Counted from the first letter of the stretch, positions 30,800-43,430 are shown. The stretch is 64,000 nt of DNA from Rhizobium sp. G21 (GCF_014158035.1 NZ_JACFXW010000001.1:310001-374000), one strand, 5' to 3'. The notes: a model not told the origin generated them from the letters alone. A program made the numbers and translations.

Positions 30800-31824
30800 A
30801 TGGCGGTAAAGACTGAGCGGCGCGGCGCGCCTTGGGCTGGAGCGGGAAAATGGACGGCGCTGGCGGTTCTCTGCCTGTGCGTTGCGTCCTGCGGAACCAC
30901 CAAGACGGTCGGCAAGAAGCGGTCGCACGGCAAGGAATATTTCGCCGAAAGCGAATATGGCGTCAAAGCCAGCCCCCGAGTCTACAAGGGCAAGCATCCC
31001 CCAAGGGCGGCGGTCGCGAAATGGTCGGCAAGCCCTACAAGGTCAAGGGCAAGTGGTATCAGCCCAAGGAAGACAAGTCCTACAACAAGGTGGGACTGGC
31101 GTCATGGTACGGCTCGGCCTTTCATGGTCGGCTGACCGCCAATGGCGAGATCTACGACCAGTATTCGCTCTCCGCCGCGCATCCGACATTTCCGCTGCCG
31201 AGCTATGCTCGCGTCACCAATCTCCAGACTGGTTCGTCCCTGATCGTCCGGGTCAATGATCGCGGCCCTTATCATCCGGGCAGAATCATCGACATTTCCG
31301 ACAAGGCCGCCGACATGCTGGACATGCGTCACCACGGCACCGCCAAGGTGCAGGTGCAGTATGTCGGCAGGGCTCGGCTGGATGGTCGCGACCAGGCTTT
31401 CCTGATGGCTTCCTACATCCCGAAGGGCGAACGTATCCGCCGCAATCCCGGCGGCCAGATCGCCACGGGCGTGATGGTGGCCTCCAACGACGCGACGTTT
31501 ACGCCAAGCCAGGTCGTGCGGGCGGCGCCCGTCGTTCCGAAACCGGCCGTGACGCGGGTCGCTTCGGTGGCCTATGTCGAACCCGCCGCGACGCCGGCCT
31601 GGGCCGGCGATCTCTCCGAATTCGAGACGATGGTGCAACTGCCTGATTTCGGCCCCGTTCCGGTCGAGAGGCCGCAATATACCGGGCAGAGCCTGGGCAC
31701 TTTGTCGGCCTATGCGGAAATGCGCGTCGAGACGGCGCAGGCCGCACCCTTCGACGCCGTGCTGGTCGGCAAGGGCGGGCTGAACGCCGAGGCGATCCGC
31801 AAATCGGTCGAGCGCCGCAACTGA
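30800..31824 (+). CDS. rlpA: septal ring lytic transglycosylase RlpA family lipoprotein, frameshifted
   Basis: The restored protein (about 341 aa) starts with a lipoprotein signal peptide ending in the lipobox VASC near residue 31. It carries the double-psi beta-barrel of RlpA: GLASWYGSAFHGRLTANGEIYDQ, AHPTFPLPSYARVTNL and RVNDRGPYHPGRIIDISDKAA, including the catalytic-type aspartate in NDRGP. A C-terminal SPOR domain is not evident. The N-terminal frame breaks at the C5 run 30998-31002; one added C gives the smooth reading KHPPKGGGREMVGK. It probably acts on peptidoglycan at the septum. Confidence 0.9.
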
Positions 31825-31930
31825 ACGACCCCTTTGCAATCGCCCCGGTCGTTTCCAATCCTGGCGTCGGCCCCTTGGCGCCACAGCCAATTCGCGTAGG
31901 GTGAGGCGCGCAACACAGATCCGGATCGTC

Positions 31931-33809
<1,879 letters not shown>

Positions 33810-33813
<4 letters not shown>

Positions 33814-34841
33814 GCGCGGCTCCCTCCACTCTGCTCGACGGGGCGATCGCCCCGCAGGAAAACACCCGGCTGTTCGGCCATGCCGAGGCGCAGATATTCC
33901 TGGCCGAATCCTATGCGAGCGGCAAAGGACATCACGCGCTGCTGCTCGAAGGGCCGGAAGGGGTGGGCAAGGCGACGCTCGCCTTTCGTTTCGCCAACCA
34001 TATCCTCGCTCATCCCGATCCTCTCGCCGCGCCGACGCAGATGTCCGATCCCGATCCGGGGCATCCGATGTTCCGCCAGATCGCCCAGGGCGCGTCGCAT
34101 AATCTCCTGCATCTCACGCGGCCGGTCGACGCCAAGACGGGCAAGGCCAAGACCGCGATCACCGTCGATGAGGTGCGCCGCGCGGGGAAGTTCTTTTCAC
34201 AGACCTCGGGCACCGGCAATTGGCGCATCGTGATCGTCGATCCCGCCGACGACCTCAACCGCAGCGCCGCCAACGCCATCCTGAAGATGCTCGAGGAGCC
34301 GCCGAAGCGGTCGATGTTCCTGGTGCTCTCACATGCGCCGGGCAAGCTCCTGCCCACCATCCGATCGCGATGCCTCGCGGTGAGCCTGAGGCCTCTCGGC
34401 GACGACGATCTTGTTTCGGCCTTGGCTCATCTCGGGTTATCGGCGCCGGAGCACGTGAGGGACCGGCTGCTGGCGCTGGCGGGCGGCTCGGTCTCGCAGG
34501 CCATCAAGCTGTCGAATTACGGCGGTCTCGACGTGCTGGACGCGATGAGGGCTGCTTTGGGGCAAGAAGGCCCGGCGCGCCGCCGCGCCATCCACAAGAT
34601 CGCCGATGTGGTGGCCCAGAAGGACGGCGACATCCTCTACGAATTCTTCATCGACCAATTGGGCATGGAAGTGTCAGGCCGGGCCCGCGCCGCGGCCCTT
34701 CAGGGCGACGTCGCGAGAGCATTCGATCTCTCGCAATTGAAGGCGACGATGGACGAACAGATCGGCGCGTCGGACGCCTACAATCTCGATCGCAAGCAGA
34801 CGGTGATCACGCTGATGGGCGAAATCGCCGGACGACTGTAA
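33810..34841 (+). CDS. holB: DNA polymerase III subunit delta'
   Basis: HolB (343 aa) is a clamp-loader subunit. It shows the AAA+ start (LFGHAEAQIFLAESYASGKGHHALLLEGPEGVGKATLA, a Walker-A-like loop), an IVIVDPADDLNRSAANAILKMLEEPP sensor region and the arginine-bearing TIRSRC segment. I start it at GTG 33810, which overlaps the tmk stop (GTGA); the longer open frame upstream is antisense-like sequence within tmk. The helical C-terminal collar domain follows. Confidence 0.93.
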
Positions 34842-34853
34842 AGCGCGCAGCGC

Positions 34854-35653
34854 TCAGGAAATCACCAACTTGAGGCCCACCAGCGCCAGCGTGGCGGCCA
34901 GGAACGGACGGATCAGTCTATCGGGCATGCGCGGCGCGATATGGCTGCCGATGATGATGCCGGGGATCGAGCCGAGCAGCAGCGAGATCAGCATCGTCCA
35001 GTCGATTTCGCCGATCATCCAGTAGCCGATGCCGCCGACCAGCGTGAGCGGCACGGCGTGGACGATATCCGAGCCGACGATGTCGCGGATCTGCAGGCGG
35101 GGATATAGCATCAGCAGCACGGTGACGCCCAGAGCGCCGGCGCCGACCGACGTCAACGTCACCAAAGTGCCGAGAACGACGCCGAGGACGAATGTCAGCG
35201 CCGTCACCATCGACGGCGAGACCGGCGGCTTATGCTGCCGCCAATCCGTGACCCGGGCCACGATCTGATTGCGAACAACAGCAGGAAGGCCGTGAGAAAC
35301 AGCATCCAGCCGAGCGAATACGTGATCAAGGAGACAGCGCCGATGCTTTTGCGATCGATGCCGGACAGAAGATAGAGCGTCACGAGGGCGGCGGGCACGC
35401 TGCCCATGCCGAGAACGCGGACGATCGCCCAGTTGATGGTCTTGTTGGCGCCGTGCACGACCGTGCCGGCGCTCTTGGTGATCGCGGCATAGAGAAGATC
35501 GGTGCCGACAGCCGTGGCGGGATGGACGTTGAACAGCACGACGAGCAGCGGCGTCATCAATGATCCGCCGCCGACACCGGTAATCCCCACGAGAATGCCG
35601 ACAAACAGGCCGGAAATCGAATACAGCGGATCAATACTATGCAGGAAGTCCAA
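34854..35653 (-). CDS. sulfite exporter TauE/SafE family membrane protein, frameshifted
   Basis: The restored protein (about 266 aa) has around eight transmembrane helices arranged as two repeats. The first begins YSISGLFVGILVGITGVGGGSLMTPLLV and the second ALTFVLGVVLGTLVTLTSVGAGALGV, both with the glycine-rich TauE/SafE pattern. The N-terminal part reads from TTG 35653, with aaaggg upstream. The frame breaks near 35271, where a second C is missing from a TTCCGC-like context. Members export sulfite or organosulfur anions; the substrate here is unknown. It is convergent with holB and divergent from metG. Confidence 0.87.
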
Positions 35654-35902
35654 CTCAATCCCTTTCGCGCGCGGTGATCGCAATGCATCGCGCCTTTCGC
35701 CTTGCCGTTTCACAACAGGGGCCCCACACTTATCCGACTAGTCGCCGATCCCGGTCGAGTCAAGCAAATGGCGCGCGCTATCCCCGCATCGCTAAGCTTC
35801 GCGTTGTTTTGGACCGGGAAATCGATTCATGTTTGCAGCCGTGCGAAATAAGGCTTAGAAGCGCTGCAACAACCGTAAACGACAAGCAAGGCATGACCGC
35901 GA

Positions 35903-37450
35903 ATGATTGACAATTCGCCCTTCTACATCACCACCGCGATCTCCTATCCGAATGGAAAGCCGCATATCGGCCACGCTTACGAGCTGATCGCCACGGACGC
36001 CTTGGCCCGCTTTCAGCGGCTCGACGGGCGCGAGGTGTTCTTCCTGACCGGCACCGACGAGCATGGCCAGAAGATGCAGCAGACCGCGCGCGCCCAGGAG
36101 CTGACGCCGCGCGAACTGGCTGACCGCAACTCCGCCGAATTCCGCCGCATGGGCGGGCTGCTCAACGCTTCCAACGACGATTTCATTCGCACCACGGAAG
36201 AGCGGCATTACAAATCCGTGCAGGCGATCTGGACCAAGATGGTCGAGGCCGGCGACATCTACAAGGACAGCTATTCCGGCTGGTATTCGGTCCGCGACGA
36301 GGCCTTCTACCAGGAAGGTGAAACCGAGCTGCGCGCCGACGGCGTGCGCTACGGGCCGCAAGGCACGCCGGTGGAATGGGTGGAGGAGGAAAGCTACTTC
36401 TTCCGCCTCTCGGCCTATCAGGACAAGCTGCTCGCGCTGTACGAGTCCCAGCCCGATTTCATCGGTCCCGACGAGCGCCGCAACGAGGTTCTGTCCTTCG
36501 TGAAATCAGGTCTCAAGGACCTGTCGGTGTCGCGCACTACCTTCGATTGGGGCATTCCGGTGCCGGGCGATCCCAAGCATGTCATGTATGTCTGGGTGGA
36601 CGCGCTGACCAACTACATCACCGCCGCAGGCTATCCGGACACGGACAATGCGCGCTGGAAGTTCTGGCCGGCGATCCATATCATCGGCAAGGACATCATC
36701 CGCTTCCACGCCGTCTACTGGCCGGCCTTCCTGATGTCGGCGGGCGTGGCGCTGCCGAAGCGCGTCTATGCGCATGGCTTCCTGCTCAACAAGGGCGAGA
36801 AGATGTCGAAATCGGTCGGCAATGTCGTCGATCCCTTCGATCTCGTCGAGCATTTCGGCTGCGACCAGGTGCGCCACTTCTTCCTGCGCGAAGTCTCCTT
36901 CGGCCAGGACGGCTCCTATAGCGAGGAGGCGATCGCCAACCGCATCAATGCCGATCTCGCCGACAATATCGGCAATCTCGCCCAGCGCTCGCTGTCGATG
37001 GTGTCGAAGAATCTCGAAGGCGTCATTCCGGAGCCCGGCCCGCTGACGGCCGAGGACGAGGCGCTGATCGCGCTGGCCGACAAGGCGATCGAGATCTGCC
37101 GCGCGGAGATGGCGACGCAGCAGATCCACAAGTCGATGTCGGCGGTCTTCGCCTTGTCTTCGGAAGCCAACAGCTATTTCGCGGCGCAGGCGCCCTGGGC
37201 CTTGGCGAAATCCGGCGATGTCGCCCGCATGTCGACCGTGCTCTATGTGACGCTCGAAGTGGTGCGCCAGATCGCCGTGATGTTGCAGCCCTATGTGCCG
37301 GCCTCGGCCGAAAAGCTGCTGGATCTCTTCGGGGAGTCGGTCACGAGCCGCGACTTCGCCTCGCTGGGCGCAAACGGCCGCGTCAAGAGCGGCGTGACGA
37401 TCGCGCCGCCGACCGGCGTGTTCCCGAAATACTTCCCGCCGAAAGCGTGA
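35903..37450 (+). CDS. metG: methionyl-tRNA synthetase
   Basis: MetG (515 aa) charges initiator and elongator tRNA-Met. The HIGH-type motif is in [13 protein letters not shown], the KMSKS motif is [10 protein letters not shown], and the [16 protein letters not shown] and [16 protein letters not shown] segments are typical. The C-terminal tRNA-binding EMAP domain is absent, as in many alphaproteobacterial enzymes. ATG 35903 follows an upstream region of about 250 bp shared with the divergent TauE-like gene, where the promoter must lie. The frame is intact. Confidence 0.96.
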   Translation: MIDNSPFYITTAISYPNGKPHIGHAYELIATDALARFQRLDGREVFFLTGTDEHGQKMQQTARAQELTPRELADRNSAEFRRMGGLLNASNDDFIRTTEERHYKSVQAIWTKMVEAGDIYKDSYSGWYSVRDEAFYQEGETELRADGVRYGPQGTPVEWVEEESYFFRLSAYQDKLLALYESQPDFIGPDERRNEVLSFVKSGLKDLSVSRTTFDWGIPVPGDPKHVMYVWVDALTNYITAAGYPDTDNARWKFWPAIHIIGKDIIRFHAVYWPAFLMSAGVALPKRVYAHGFLLNKGEKMSKSVGNVVDPFDLVEHFGCDQVRHFFLREVSFGQDGSYSEEAIANRINADLADNIGNLAQRSLSMVSKNLEGVIPEPGPLTAEDEALIALADKAIEICRAEMATQQIHKSMSAVFALSSEANSYFAAQAPWALAKSGDVARMSTVLYVTLEVVRQIAVMLQPYVPASAEKLLDLFGESVTSRDFASLGANGRVKSGVTIAPPTGVFPKYFPPKA

Positions 37451-37457
37451 GGCGGGA

Positions 37458-38243
37458 ATGCTGATCGACACGCATTGCCATCTGGACTTTCCAGATTTCG
37501 ACGCCGAGCGCGACGAGCTCGTCTCGCGCGCCCGGGCGGCCGGCGTCGCCCAGATGATCACCATCTCGACGCTGGTGCATCGCTTCGAGCGCATCAAGGC
37601 GATCGCCGAGACCTATCCGCAGGTGTTCTGCTCGGTCGGCACGCATCCCAATCACGCGCATGAAGAACCCGACATCCAGACCGACGACCTAGTCGCGCTG
37701 TCGGAGCATCCGAAATGCGTGGCGATCGGCGAGGCGGGCCTCGACTATTTCTACGACTATGCGACGCCGGAACAGCAGGCCACGGGTCTGCGCCGGCACA
37801 TCGCCGCCGCCCGCATCACCGGCCTGCCGCTCGTCATCCATTCCCGCGCCGCCGATGACGACATGGCGGCGATCCTGAAGGACGAGACAGAGCGGGGCGG
37901 AGCGTTTCCCTTCCTTCTCCATTGCTTCTCGTCAGGCGCGGATCTTGCGCGCGTCGGCGTCGAGCTTGGCGGCTATGTGTCCTTCTCGGGCATACTGACC
38001 TTCCCGAAGTCGCAGGACATCCGCGACATTGCGGCGTCCGTGCCGCGCGACCGGCTGCTTGTGGAAACGGACGCGCCCTATCTCGCGCCGAAGACATGGC
38101 GAGGAAAACGCAACGAGCCGTCTTATGTGGTCAATACGGCCGAGGTGCTGGCGCAGACGATCGGCGTCAGCGTCGAGGCCGCAGCTGAAATCACCACCGA
38201 AAACGCCTTCCGGTGCTTTTCAAAGATGACGCGCGTCGCCTGA
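37458..38243 (+). CDS. tatD: TatD family hydrolase
   Basis: This 261-residue TIM-barrel metal-dependent DNase has the metal-binding opening IDTHCHLDF, followed by the SVGTHPNHA segment, AIGEAGLDYFYDYATPEQQ, LPLVIHSRAADDD, LLHCFSSG and the ETDAPYLAP motif near the end. Homologues act on DNA and in quality control. It follows metG by 7 bp and precedes the MBL hydrolase by 16 bp, which indicates one operon. Confidence 0.94.
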   Translation: MLIDTHCHLDFPDFDAERDELVSRARAAGVAQMITISTLVHRFERIKAIAETYPQVFCSVGTHPNHAHEEPDIQTDDLVALSEHPKCVAIGEAGLDYFYDYATPEQQATGLRRHIAAARITGLPLVIHSRAADDDMAAILKDETERGGAFPFLLHCFSSGADLARVGVELGGYVSFSGILTFPKSQDIRDIAASVPRDRLLVETDAPYLAPKTWRGKRNEPSYVVNTAEVLAQTIGVSVEAAAEITTENAFRCFSKMTRVA

Positions 38244-38259
38244 CGGAGAAACACGGCCC

Positions 38260-39063
38260 ATGAAGCGGCGCTTTACGATTCTCGGATGTTCTTCCTCGCC
38301 CGGCGTGCCGCGCATCACTGGCGACTGGGGCGCCTGCGACCCCAACAATCCCAGGAATCGTCGCACCCGCGCCGCCATGCTGGTCGAGCAATGGTCGGAT
38401 GACGGCAAACCGACCTCGGTGGTGATAGACACCGGTCCCGATTTCCGCGGCCAGATGGTGGCGGTCGGCGCGGAGGATCTGCACGCCGTGGTGCTGACGC
38501 ATGCCCATGCCGACCATCTGCACGGCATCGACGACGTCAGGTCCTTCGTCTACAAGAACGAGCATCGCATGCCGGTCTGGGCCGATCCGGTGACGATGGA
38601 GCGGGTGATCGAGGGCTTTCGATACATATTCGAGACGCCTGCCGGCAGTTCCTACCCGCCGATCGCGCGCAGCCATGAGATCGACATCGCCAAGACTTTC
38701 GAGGTTCCCGGGCCCGGCGGAGCGATTCCATTTCTGCCGCTGATCCAGCAGCATGGCGACGCCCATTCCCTCGGCTTTCGCATCGGCGATGTCGCCTATT
38801 GCACCGATGTCAGCGATTTTCCCGAGGAGTCTCTGGAAAAACTGGTCGGCTTGGACGTGCTGGTGATCGACTGCCTGCAATATCGCCGCCATCCAAGCCA
38901 TCTGTCGCTCGAACAGGCGCTTGCCTGGATCGAGCGGATCGCTCCGAAGAGGGCTATCCTCACACATATGCATATCCCGCTCGATTACGACACGGTGATG
39001 CGGGAGACGCCCGATCATGTCGAGCCGGCGTTTGACGGGATGCGGATCGAGGTGGAGTTTTAA
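38260..39063 (+). CDS. MBL fold metallo-hydrolase (PhnP-like)
   Basis: This 267-residue metallo-beta-lactamase-fold phosphodiesterase-like protein has the metal motif THAHADHLHGIDD, a FTILGCSSSPGVPRI N-terminus, VIDTGPDFRGQM, and a late histidine in LTHMHIPLDYDTV. This pattern resembles PhnP and RNase-Z-like hydrolases. It closes the metG-tatD operon, where this gene is regularly found in alphaproteobacteria. The true substrate is unknown; a cyclic phosphodiester is possible. Confidence 0.9.
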   Translation: MKRRFTILGCSSSPGVPRITGDWGACDPNNPRNRRTRAAMLVEQWSDDGKPTSVVIDTGPDFRGQMVAVGAEDLHAVVLTHAHADHLHGIDDVRSFVYKNEHRMPVWADPVTMERVIEGFRYIFETPAGSSYPPIARSHEIDIAKTFEVPGPGGAIPFLPLIQQHGDAHSLGFRIGDVAYCTDVSDFPEESLEKLVGLDVLVIDCLQYRRHPSHLSLEQALAWIERIAPKRAILTHMHIPLDYDTVMRETPDHVEPAFDGMRIEVEF

Positions 39064-39091
39064 GCCTTCAGGGCCCAGCCGCCGACTCATC

Positions 39092-39190
39092 CATCGTCAT
39101 GCTCGCCCTTGTGGCGAGCAACTGCAGCGGCGTCGTCGAATGCAACGCGTCTGTCGGCAGGCCCTCGGGACAAGCCCGAGAGTGACGATC
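39092..39190. repeat. palindromic intergenic element (REP/BIME-like)
   Basis: The spacer after the MBL gene contains an outer inverted repeat (ATCGTCA near 39093-39099 and TGACGAT near 39183-39189). It encloses a 7-bp hairpin GCTCGCC/GGCGAGC (39101-39107 with 39113-39119) and a CTCGGGACAAGCCCGAG palindrome. This is the general look of the palindromic intergenic elements scattered in many Rhizobiales genomes. Only one copy is in the window, so repetition cannot be shown. Confidence 0.45.
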
Positions 39191-39207
39191 CGAGATGTAA
39201 GCGGACA

Positions 39208-39229
39208 ACGCCGCAGACAACTGCGGCGT
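39208..39229 (-). terminator. hairpin downstream of purC
   Basis: A 9-bp perfect stem (39208-39216 with 39221-39229, loop ACAA) lies 5 bases beyond the purC stop. A T-run is lacking on either side, so it is a weak terminator candidate. Confidence 0.5.
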
Positions 39230-39234
39230 AAACC

Positions 39235-40182
39235 TCAGAACAGAGACTTCAAGCTCTCGCGAATATCGCCGAGCGTCACGCCGCCCGTCTCGCGATCGAA
39301 GCTCTTGCCGGTGATCATCTCGAAGGCGTCGATATAGACCTTCGACGCCTGCTCCACCAGTTCGGCAGGAATGGCGGGAATCTCGTCTTTATAGGGGTCG
39401 CAACGCTCGGCCACCCAGGCGCGGATGAAGTCCTTGTCGAAGCTCGCCGGGCGCTTGCCGCTGTCGAGCGCCGCCTGATAACTGTCGGCGATCCAGTAGC
39501 GCGAGGAATCCGGCGTGTGAATTTCATCGGCGAGGATGATCGTGCCCTCGGCGTCGACGCCGAATTCGTATTTGGTGTCGGCGAGGATGAGGCCCTGCGC
39601 CGCGGCCCGCTCCTGGCCGCGGTCGAAGAGCTTGAGCGCATAGGACGACACCGTGTTCCACTGCTCTTCGGTCAAGAGATTCTGAGACAGGATCTCCGCG
39701 CCCGAAAGCGGCTCGTCGTGTCCGCCGTCGAAGGCTTTGGTCGTCGGCGTGATGATGGCTTCGGGAAGCTTCTCATTGTCGCGCATGCCGTCGGGGAGTG
39801 TGACGCCATACATCACCCGTTCGCCGGCCTTGTATTTGGTGAGAATCGAGGTCGAGGTCGTGCCGGCGAGATAGCCGCGCACCACGATCTCCACCGGCAG
39901 GATGTCCAGCCGCTTGCCGATCACCACATTCGGGTGCGGGTAGGAGATCACGTGATTTGGGCAGATGTCGGCGGTCAGTTCGAACCAGTGTCGCGCCGTC
40001 TGGGTCAGCACCCGGCCCTTGTAGGGAATGGCGGTCAGGATACGGTCGAAGGCCGACAGACGGTCGGTGGCGATGATGACCCTGGCGCCATCAGCCAGGT
40101 CGTAATTGTCGCGCACCTTGCCTTTGTAATAATTCGGCAATTCGGGAATATACGCATCGTCAAGCACGGGAAGCCCGGTCAT
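39235..40182 (-). CDS. purC: phosphoribosylaminoimidazolesuccinocarboxamide synthase
   Basis: PurC (SAICAR synthase) joins CAIR and aspartate in purine synthesis. At 315 residues it is the longer form, close in layout to fungal enzymes ([31 protein letters not shown] at the ATP site, [16 protein letters not shown], and the [11 protein letters not shown] and [15 protein letters not shown] motifs). Rhizobiales often carry a second, shorter PurC beside purS/purQ, so this may not be the only copy. The gene is downstream of hspQ on the same strand, with a 120-bp spacer. Confidence 0.94.
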   Translation of the reverse strand: MTGLPVLDDAYIPELPNYYKGKVRDNYDLADGARVIIATDRLSAFDRILTAIPYKGRVLTQTARHWFELTADICPNHVISYPHPNVVIGKRLDILPVEIVVRGYLAGTTSTSILTKYKAGERVMYGVTLPDGMRDNEKLPEAIITPTTKAFDGGHDEPLSGAEILSQNLLTEEQWNTVSSYALKLFDRGQERAAAQGLILADTKYEFGVDAEGTIILADEIHTPDSSRYWIADSYQAALDSGKRPASFDKDFIRAWVAERCDPYKDEIPAIPAELVEQASKVYIDAFEMITGKSFDRETGGVTLGDIRESLKSLF

Positions 40183-40302
40183 CGCGCGGTCAGCCTTTCC
40201 AAACAGAGTTCGTCTGCGCAGGAGGCCCCACGCCCATGGGCCGATTAATCAGCGCCACGGGCAAAGGTCAAGCCGAAACGAGGCTTTGTCCGCGTTGCAG
40301 GT

Positions 40303-40632
40303 TCAATGGGTTTGCAGCGCCTTCGGCCGGTATTGCGTACGGCTTTCGGGGTCGAAATTGGCCAGAACCGCCGGATGCCGGAAGGGGTCGCCGCTTTCAT
40401 CGAGCACGAGGTTCTGCTCGGAGACATAGGCGACATAGGCAGATTCCGCATTCTCGGCATACAAATGATAAAACGGCTGGTCTTTGGACGGTCTGACTTC
40501 GGGCGGAATCGAATTCCACCATTCTTCGGTGTTCGCGAATTCCGGATCGACGTCGAAGACCACGCCGCGGAACGGAAACACCCGATGCCGGACCACCTGG
40601 CCGATCTGGTATTTCGCCACTCTTTCACGCAT
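40303..40632 (-). CDS. hspQ: heat shock protein HspQ
   Basis: This 109-residue protein has the YccV/HspQ fold: KYQIGQVVRHRVFPFRGVVFDVDPEFANTEEWWNSIP, then PFYHLYAENAESAYVAYVSEQNL and the closing HPAVLANFD. In enterobacteria HspQ enhances Lon protease activity and stress tolerance; in older records it is called hemimethylated-DNA-binding. The start at 40632 has a gaggtgcgg-type site upstream on the minus strand. Length and motifs are normal. Confidence 0.93.
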   Translation of the reverse strand: MRERVAKYQIGQVVRHRVFPFRGVVFDVDPEFANTEEWWNSIPPEVRPSKDQPFYHLYAENAESAYVAYVSEQNLVLDESGDPFRHPAVLANFDPESRTQYRPKALQTH

Positions 40633-40764
40633 ATCCGCACCTCGATTGATGATCCCATGATTTGGTGCCGACGAGGCGGCTTTTCAAGTCGCGTCGGCCA
40701 CGCCATAACAGTCTGCAAACCGGCCGCGGCATATGAAGCGGCTTTCATCGCATAAGGAGTTTTC

Positions 40765-41820
40765 ATGGCCAATCAATGGGGTAGGGACGCCGGTCCCACC
40801 GGGCCAAATCCGGGTCGTTCGGCAGGCGCGCTGGTCGCCGCAGTTCTGGCGCTCGTGATCGGCGCCGGCGGCGGCTATGGAGCCGCCCGCTATGTCCAGG
40901 GCGACACAAGCGCGGCGGTTGAAGCGCGCGACCAGACAATCTCCGATCTGCAGACCGATCTGGACTCCGTGAGAGCCGAGGCGGACAAGGCCGCCTCGCG
41001 CGAAAAATCGCTGGAGGCCGAACTCGGCGATCTCGATGCGGAAATCAAATCCCTGCAGAGCGAGAACGATCGATTGCGCGCGGGCTCGGAGGACGACGCA
41101 GCGCTGGCGAAGGAAAGCAAGGATCTTCGCGCCCGGCTCAAGGCCGCCGACAAGGCGACCAAGGATTTCGCGGCCGCGCAAAAGGCGCTCGATCAGGCGG
41201 AGGCCGACCTTGCGATCGCTCAGAAAACCGTCGCTGCTCGAGACGCCGCGATCAAGGATCTGCGCGCGGCGCTCGCCGATGGCGGAGATGCGCAGGCGGA
41301 ACTCGATCGCATCACGCGCGAGCGCGACGTCCTGGCGGCGGAACTGAGGGAAGCTCGGGCCAATCTGGGCGACGCGGGGCAATTGCAGCGTGATTTCAGA
41401 GCGTTGAAAATCGAGGCAGCGGAGCTTCGCGATCGCGTCAAACGCGAGGCGGCGGATCGCGCGCGGGCCGAGGAGAGGGCAAAGGATTTCGAAACCGACA
41501 TCGTCAGGTTGACGAGACAGCTCGCGGCGCTGGAGAAACAACTGGCGGAGGCCGAGCCCGGACGACCGCGTCATGAAGAGCCCGACACCCAGCCCGACCC
41601 GCAACCGGAGAATCCCGCAAATCCGCGAAATCCCGAGGACGTGCAGAGCGCGCTCGAGGATATGCCGGGCTACGACAATCTGTCGCCCGCCAAGCAGAAG
41701 ACGCTTCTCCAACTATTGAGCGATGGACAATGCGTCACGGATGCGTTGAAATCGGTTTACGGGCGCGTGCCGGCTGCGGCGTTGCGCAACTTGCTGCGCG
41801 ATCTGCGCGGAGCATGCTGA
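40765..41820 (+). CDS. membrane-anchored coiled-coil protein
   Basis: This 351-residue protein has an N-terminal signal anchor (about residues 20-43, ALVAAVLALVIGAGGGYGAA). A very long heptad-rich coiled coil (about 50-265) follows, with many EAxxA and LxxxL repeats, then a proline-rich acidic linker. The C-terminal ~70-residue domain (DLSPAKQKTLLQLLSDGQCVTDAL-like region with two cysteines) looks globular. I do not recognise the family. The coiled coil would project into the periplasm. Strong AGGAGG upstream of the next gene suggests they share an operon. Confidence 0.75.
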   Translation: MANQWGRDAGPTGPNPGRSAGALVAAVLALVIGAGGGYGAARYVQGDTSAAVEARDQTISDLQTDLDSVRAEADKAASREKSLEAELGDLDAEIKSLQSENDRLRAGSEDDAALAKESKDLRARLKAADKATKDFAAAQKALDQAEADLAIAQKTVAARDAAIKDLRAALADGGDAQAELDRITRERDVLAAELREARANLGDAGQLQRDFRALKIEAAELRDRVKREAADRARAEERAKDFETDIVRLTRQLAALEKQLAEAEPGRPRHEEPDTQPDPQPENPANPRNPEDVQSALEDMPGYDNLSPAKQKTLLQLLSDGQCVTDALKSVYGRVPAAALRNLLRDLRGAC

Positions 41821-41834
41821 CGAGGAGGGAACAG

Positions 41835-42869
41835 ATGGGTATCGCGACGTGGTTTTCCGCCGGGTTGATGTCGGCTTGCCTGTTGTTCGGCGCGCGCGCC
41901 GGCGCGGCGGAGCTCGAAAAGAACATCATGACCGGTGGACCGAAAGGCACCTATATCAAGATCGGTCGCGATATCGCCGCCCTCGGCAAGGCGTGCGGAC
42001 AAACGCTGAACGTGGTGGAAAGCGCCGGGTCGCTGGAGAATTTTTCCAGCGTCCGCAAGCGCAAGAATACCCAGTTCGGCATCGTGCAGAGCGACGTGCT
42101 CGATTATCTCAAGACATTCGAGGCCAATGATCCCGAGATCCAGCAGGCGGTCAAAGGCGTGCGCATCATGTTTCCGCTCTATAACGAGGAAGTGCATGTG
42201 CTCGCCCGCACCGAGATCAAGACGATCGAGGATCTCGCCGACAAGAAAGTCGCGGTCGGCGTGCGCGACAGCGGCACCTTCCTGACGGCGACGCTGATCC
42301 TCGACATTCTCGATATCGACGCAACGCAGGTGGAGATCAACCAGGACCAGGCGCTGAAGGATCTCGAAGCGGGCAAGATCGACGCCTTCTTCTATGTCGC
42401 CGGCGCGCCGGCGGCGCTGTTCGACAGCGACAAGATCGACGGCGCTAAATTTCACCTCCTGCCGATCACCCAGGCGCCGCTGCTCGCGACCTATATCCCG
42501 GCCAGGATCGACGCCAAGTCCTATCCGTTCCAGAAGGAAGCGGTGGACGTCGTCTCGGTCAAGGCGGTGCTGATGACCTTCGATTACGACAAGACCCGCA
42601 ACGCCTATCATCGCGACAGCTGCAAGGCGGTGGCGGATTTCTCCAACCTGATCGTCAACAATCTCGCGCAACTCAAGGAAAGCGGTCATCCGAAATGGAA
42701 GAGCGTCGACCTGACCGCGATCCCGCCCGGCTGGAAGGTCGGCGTCTGCGTCAAGGAGGGGCTCGCGGCGGATTACAAGCCCACTTGCGCGAAATCGGAG
42801 CCGGCGAACGCCGAGAGCGGCGAAAACGACGATTACCTCAAGCTGTTGAAAGAACGACTGAAACAGTGA
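41835..42869 (+). CDS. TAXI family TRAP transporter solute-binding protein
   Basis: This periplasmic binding protein (344 aa) belongs to TRAP-associated extracytoplasmic immunogenic (TAXI) proteins. The signal peptide ends near GARAGAAE. The family pattern is seen in MTGGPKGTYIKIGRDIAALGK, QFGIVQSDVLDYL, LFPLYNEEVHVLARTEI-like and VAVGVRDSGTFLTATLIL. Start ATG 41835 has a strong AGGAGG site nine bases upstream. The fused membrane component of a TAXI-TRAP system is not adjacent, so the partner is elsewhere or it acts as an orphan sensor. Its stop overlaps the GNAT gene start. Confidence 0.88.
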   Translation: MGIATWFSAGLMSACLLFGARAGAAELEKNIMTGGPKGTYIKIGRDIAALGKACGQTLNVVESAGSLENFSSVRKRKNTQFGIVQSDVLDYLKTFEANDPEIQQAVKGVRIMFPLYNEEVHVLARTEIKTIEDLADKKVAVGVRDSGTFLTATLILDILDIDATQVEINQDQALKDLEAGKIDAFFYVAGAPAALFDSDKIDGAKFHLLPITQAPLLATYIPARIDAKSYPFQKEAVDVVSVKAVLMTFDYDKTRNAYHRDSCKAVADFSNLIVNNLAQLKESGHPKWKSVDLTAIPPGWKVGVCVKEGLAADYKPTCAKSEPANAESGENDDYLKLLKERLKQ

Positions 42870-43402
42870 CTGGTGATGTTTCATCGAGCGCCAGGCGTCT
42901 CGAAGCGCCGCTCATCCGGACGAACCGTCTGCTTCTGCGGCCCTACCGGATCGAAGACTTCGAACATCTCCTGACCATCTATGGCGGCGATCGAGCGCAG
43001 TTCATCGGCGGTCGCCTCAGGCCCCGGCAGGTATGGGACGGCTTCATGAATGTGATCGGCCACTGGCCTGTCCATGGGTTCGGCGGCTGGGCGGTGGAGC
43101 TTTCCGGGACGGGCGACCTGGTCGGAGAAGTCGCCGTGCATCATCCGGTCGATTATCCCGAAGTGGAGCTCGGTTGGTTGCTATTCGAAGGTTTCGAGGG
43201 CAAGGGCTATGCGACGGAGGCGGCAGCGGCCGCGCGCGATTTCGCCTTCCGGGAGGCGGGTGTGAGCAGCCTCGTCTCCTATATCGATCCGGACAACCAT
43301 CCCTCGCGGCGGCTGGCGGAGCGCATGGGCGCGGTTCTCGACCCAACAGCGCCGACGCCAAATGGCGATCCCTGCCTGGTCTACCGGCATCCGAAGTCCT
43401 GA
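42866..43402 (+). CDS. GNAT family N-acetyltransferase (RimJ/RimL type)
   Basis: This 178-residue acetyltransferase has the RimJ-like opening TNRLLLRPYRIEDFEHLLTIY, motif A in GWLLFEGFEGKGYATEAAAAARDFAF (acetyl-CoA pyrophosphate loop), and SYIDPDNHPSRRLAERMGA, typical of the class. I start it at GTG 42866, which overlaps the stop of the TAXI gene (GTGA). The substrate is unknown; the relatives acetylate protein N-termini, amino acids or antibiotics. Confidence 0.88.
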   Translation: MTGDVSSSARRLEAPLIRTNRLLLRPYRIEDFEHLLTIYGGDRAQFIGGRLRPRQVWDGFMNVIGHWPVHGFGGWAVELSGTGDLVGEVAVHHPVDYPEVELGWLLFEGFEGKGYATEAAAAARDFAFREAGVSSLVSYIDPDNHPSRRLAERMGAVLDPTAPTPNGDPCLVYRHPKS

Positions 43403-43430
43403 GTTTTCTAGATCTAACTTCTGAAACGCA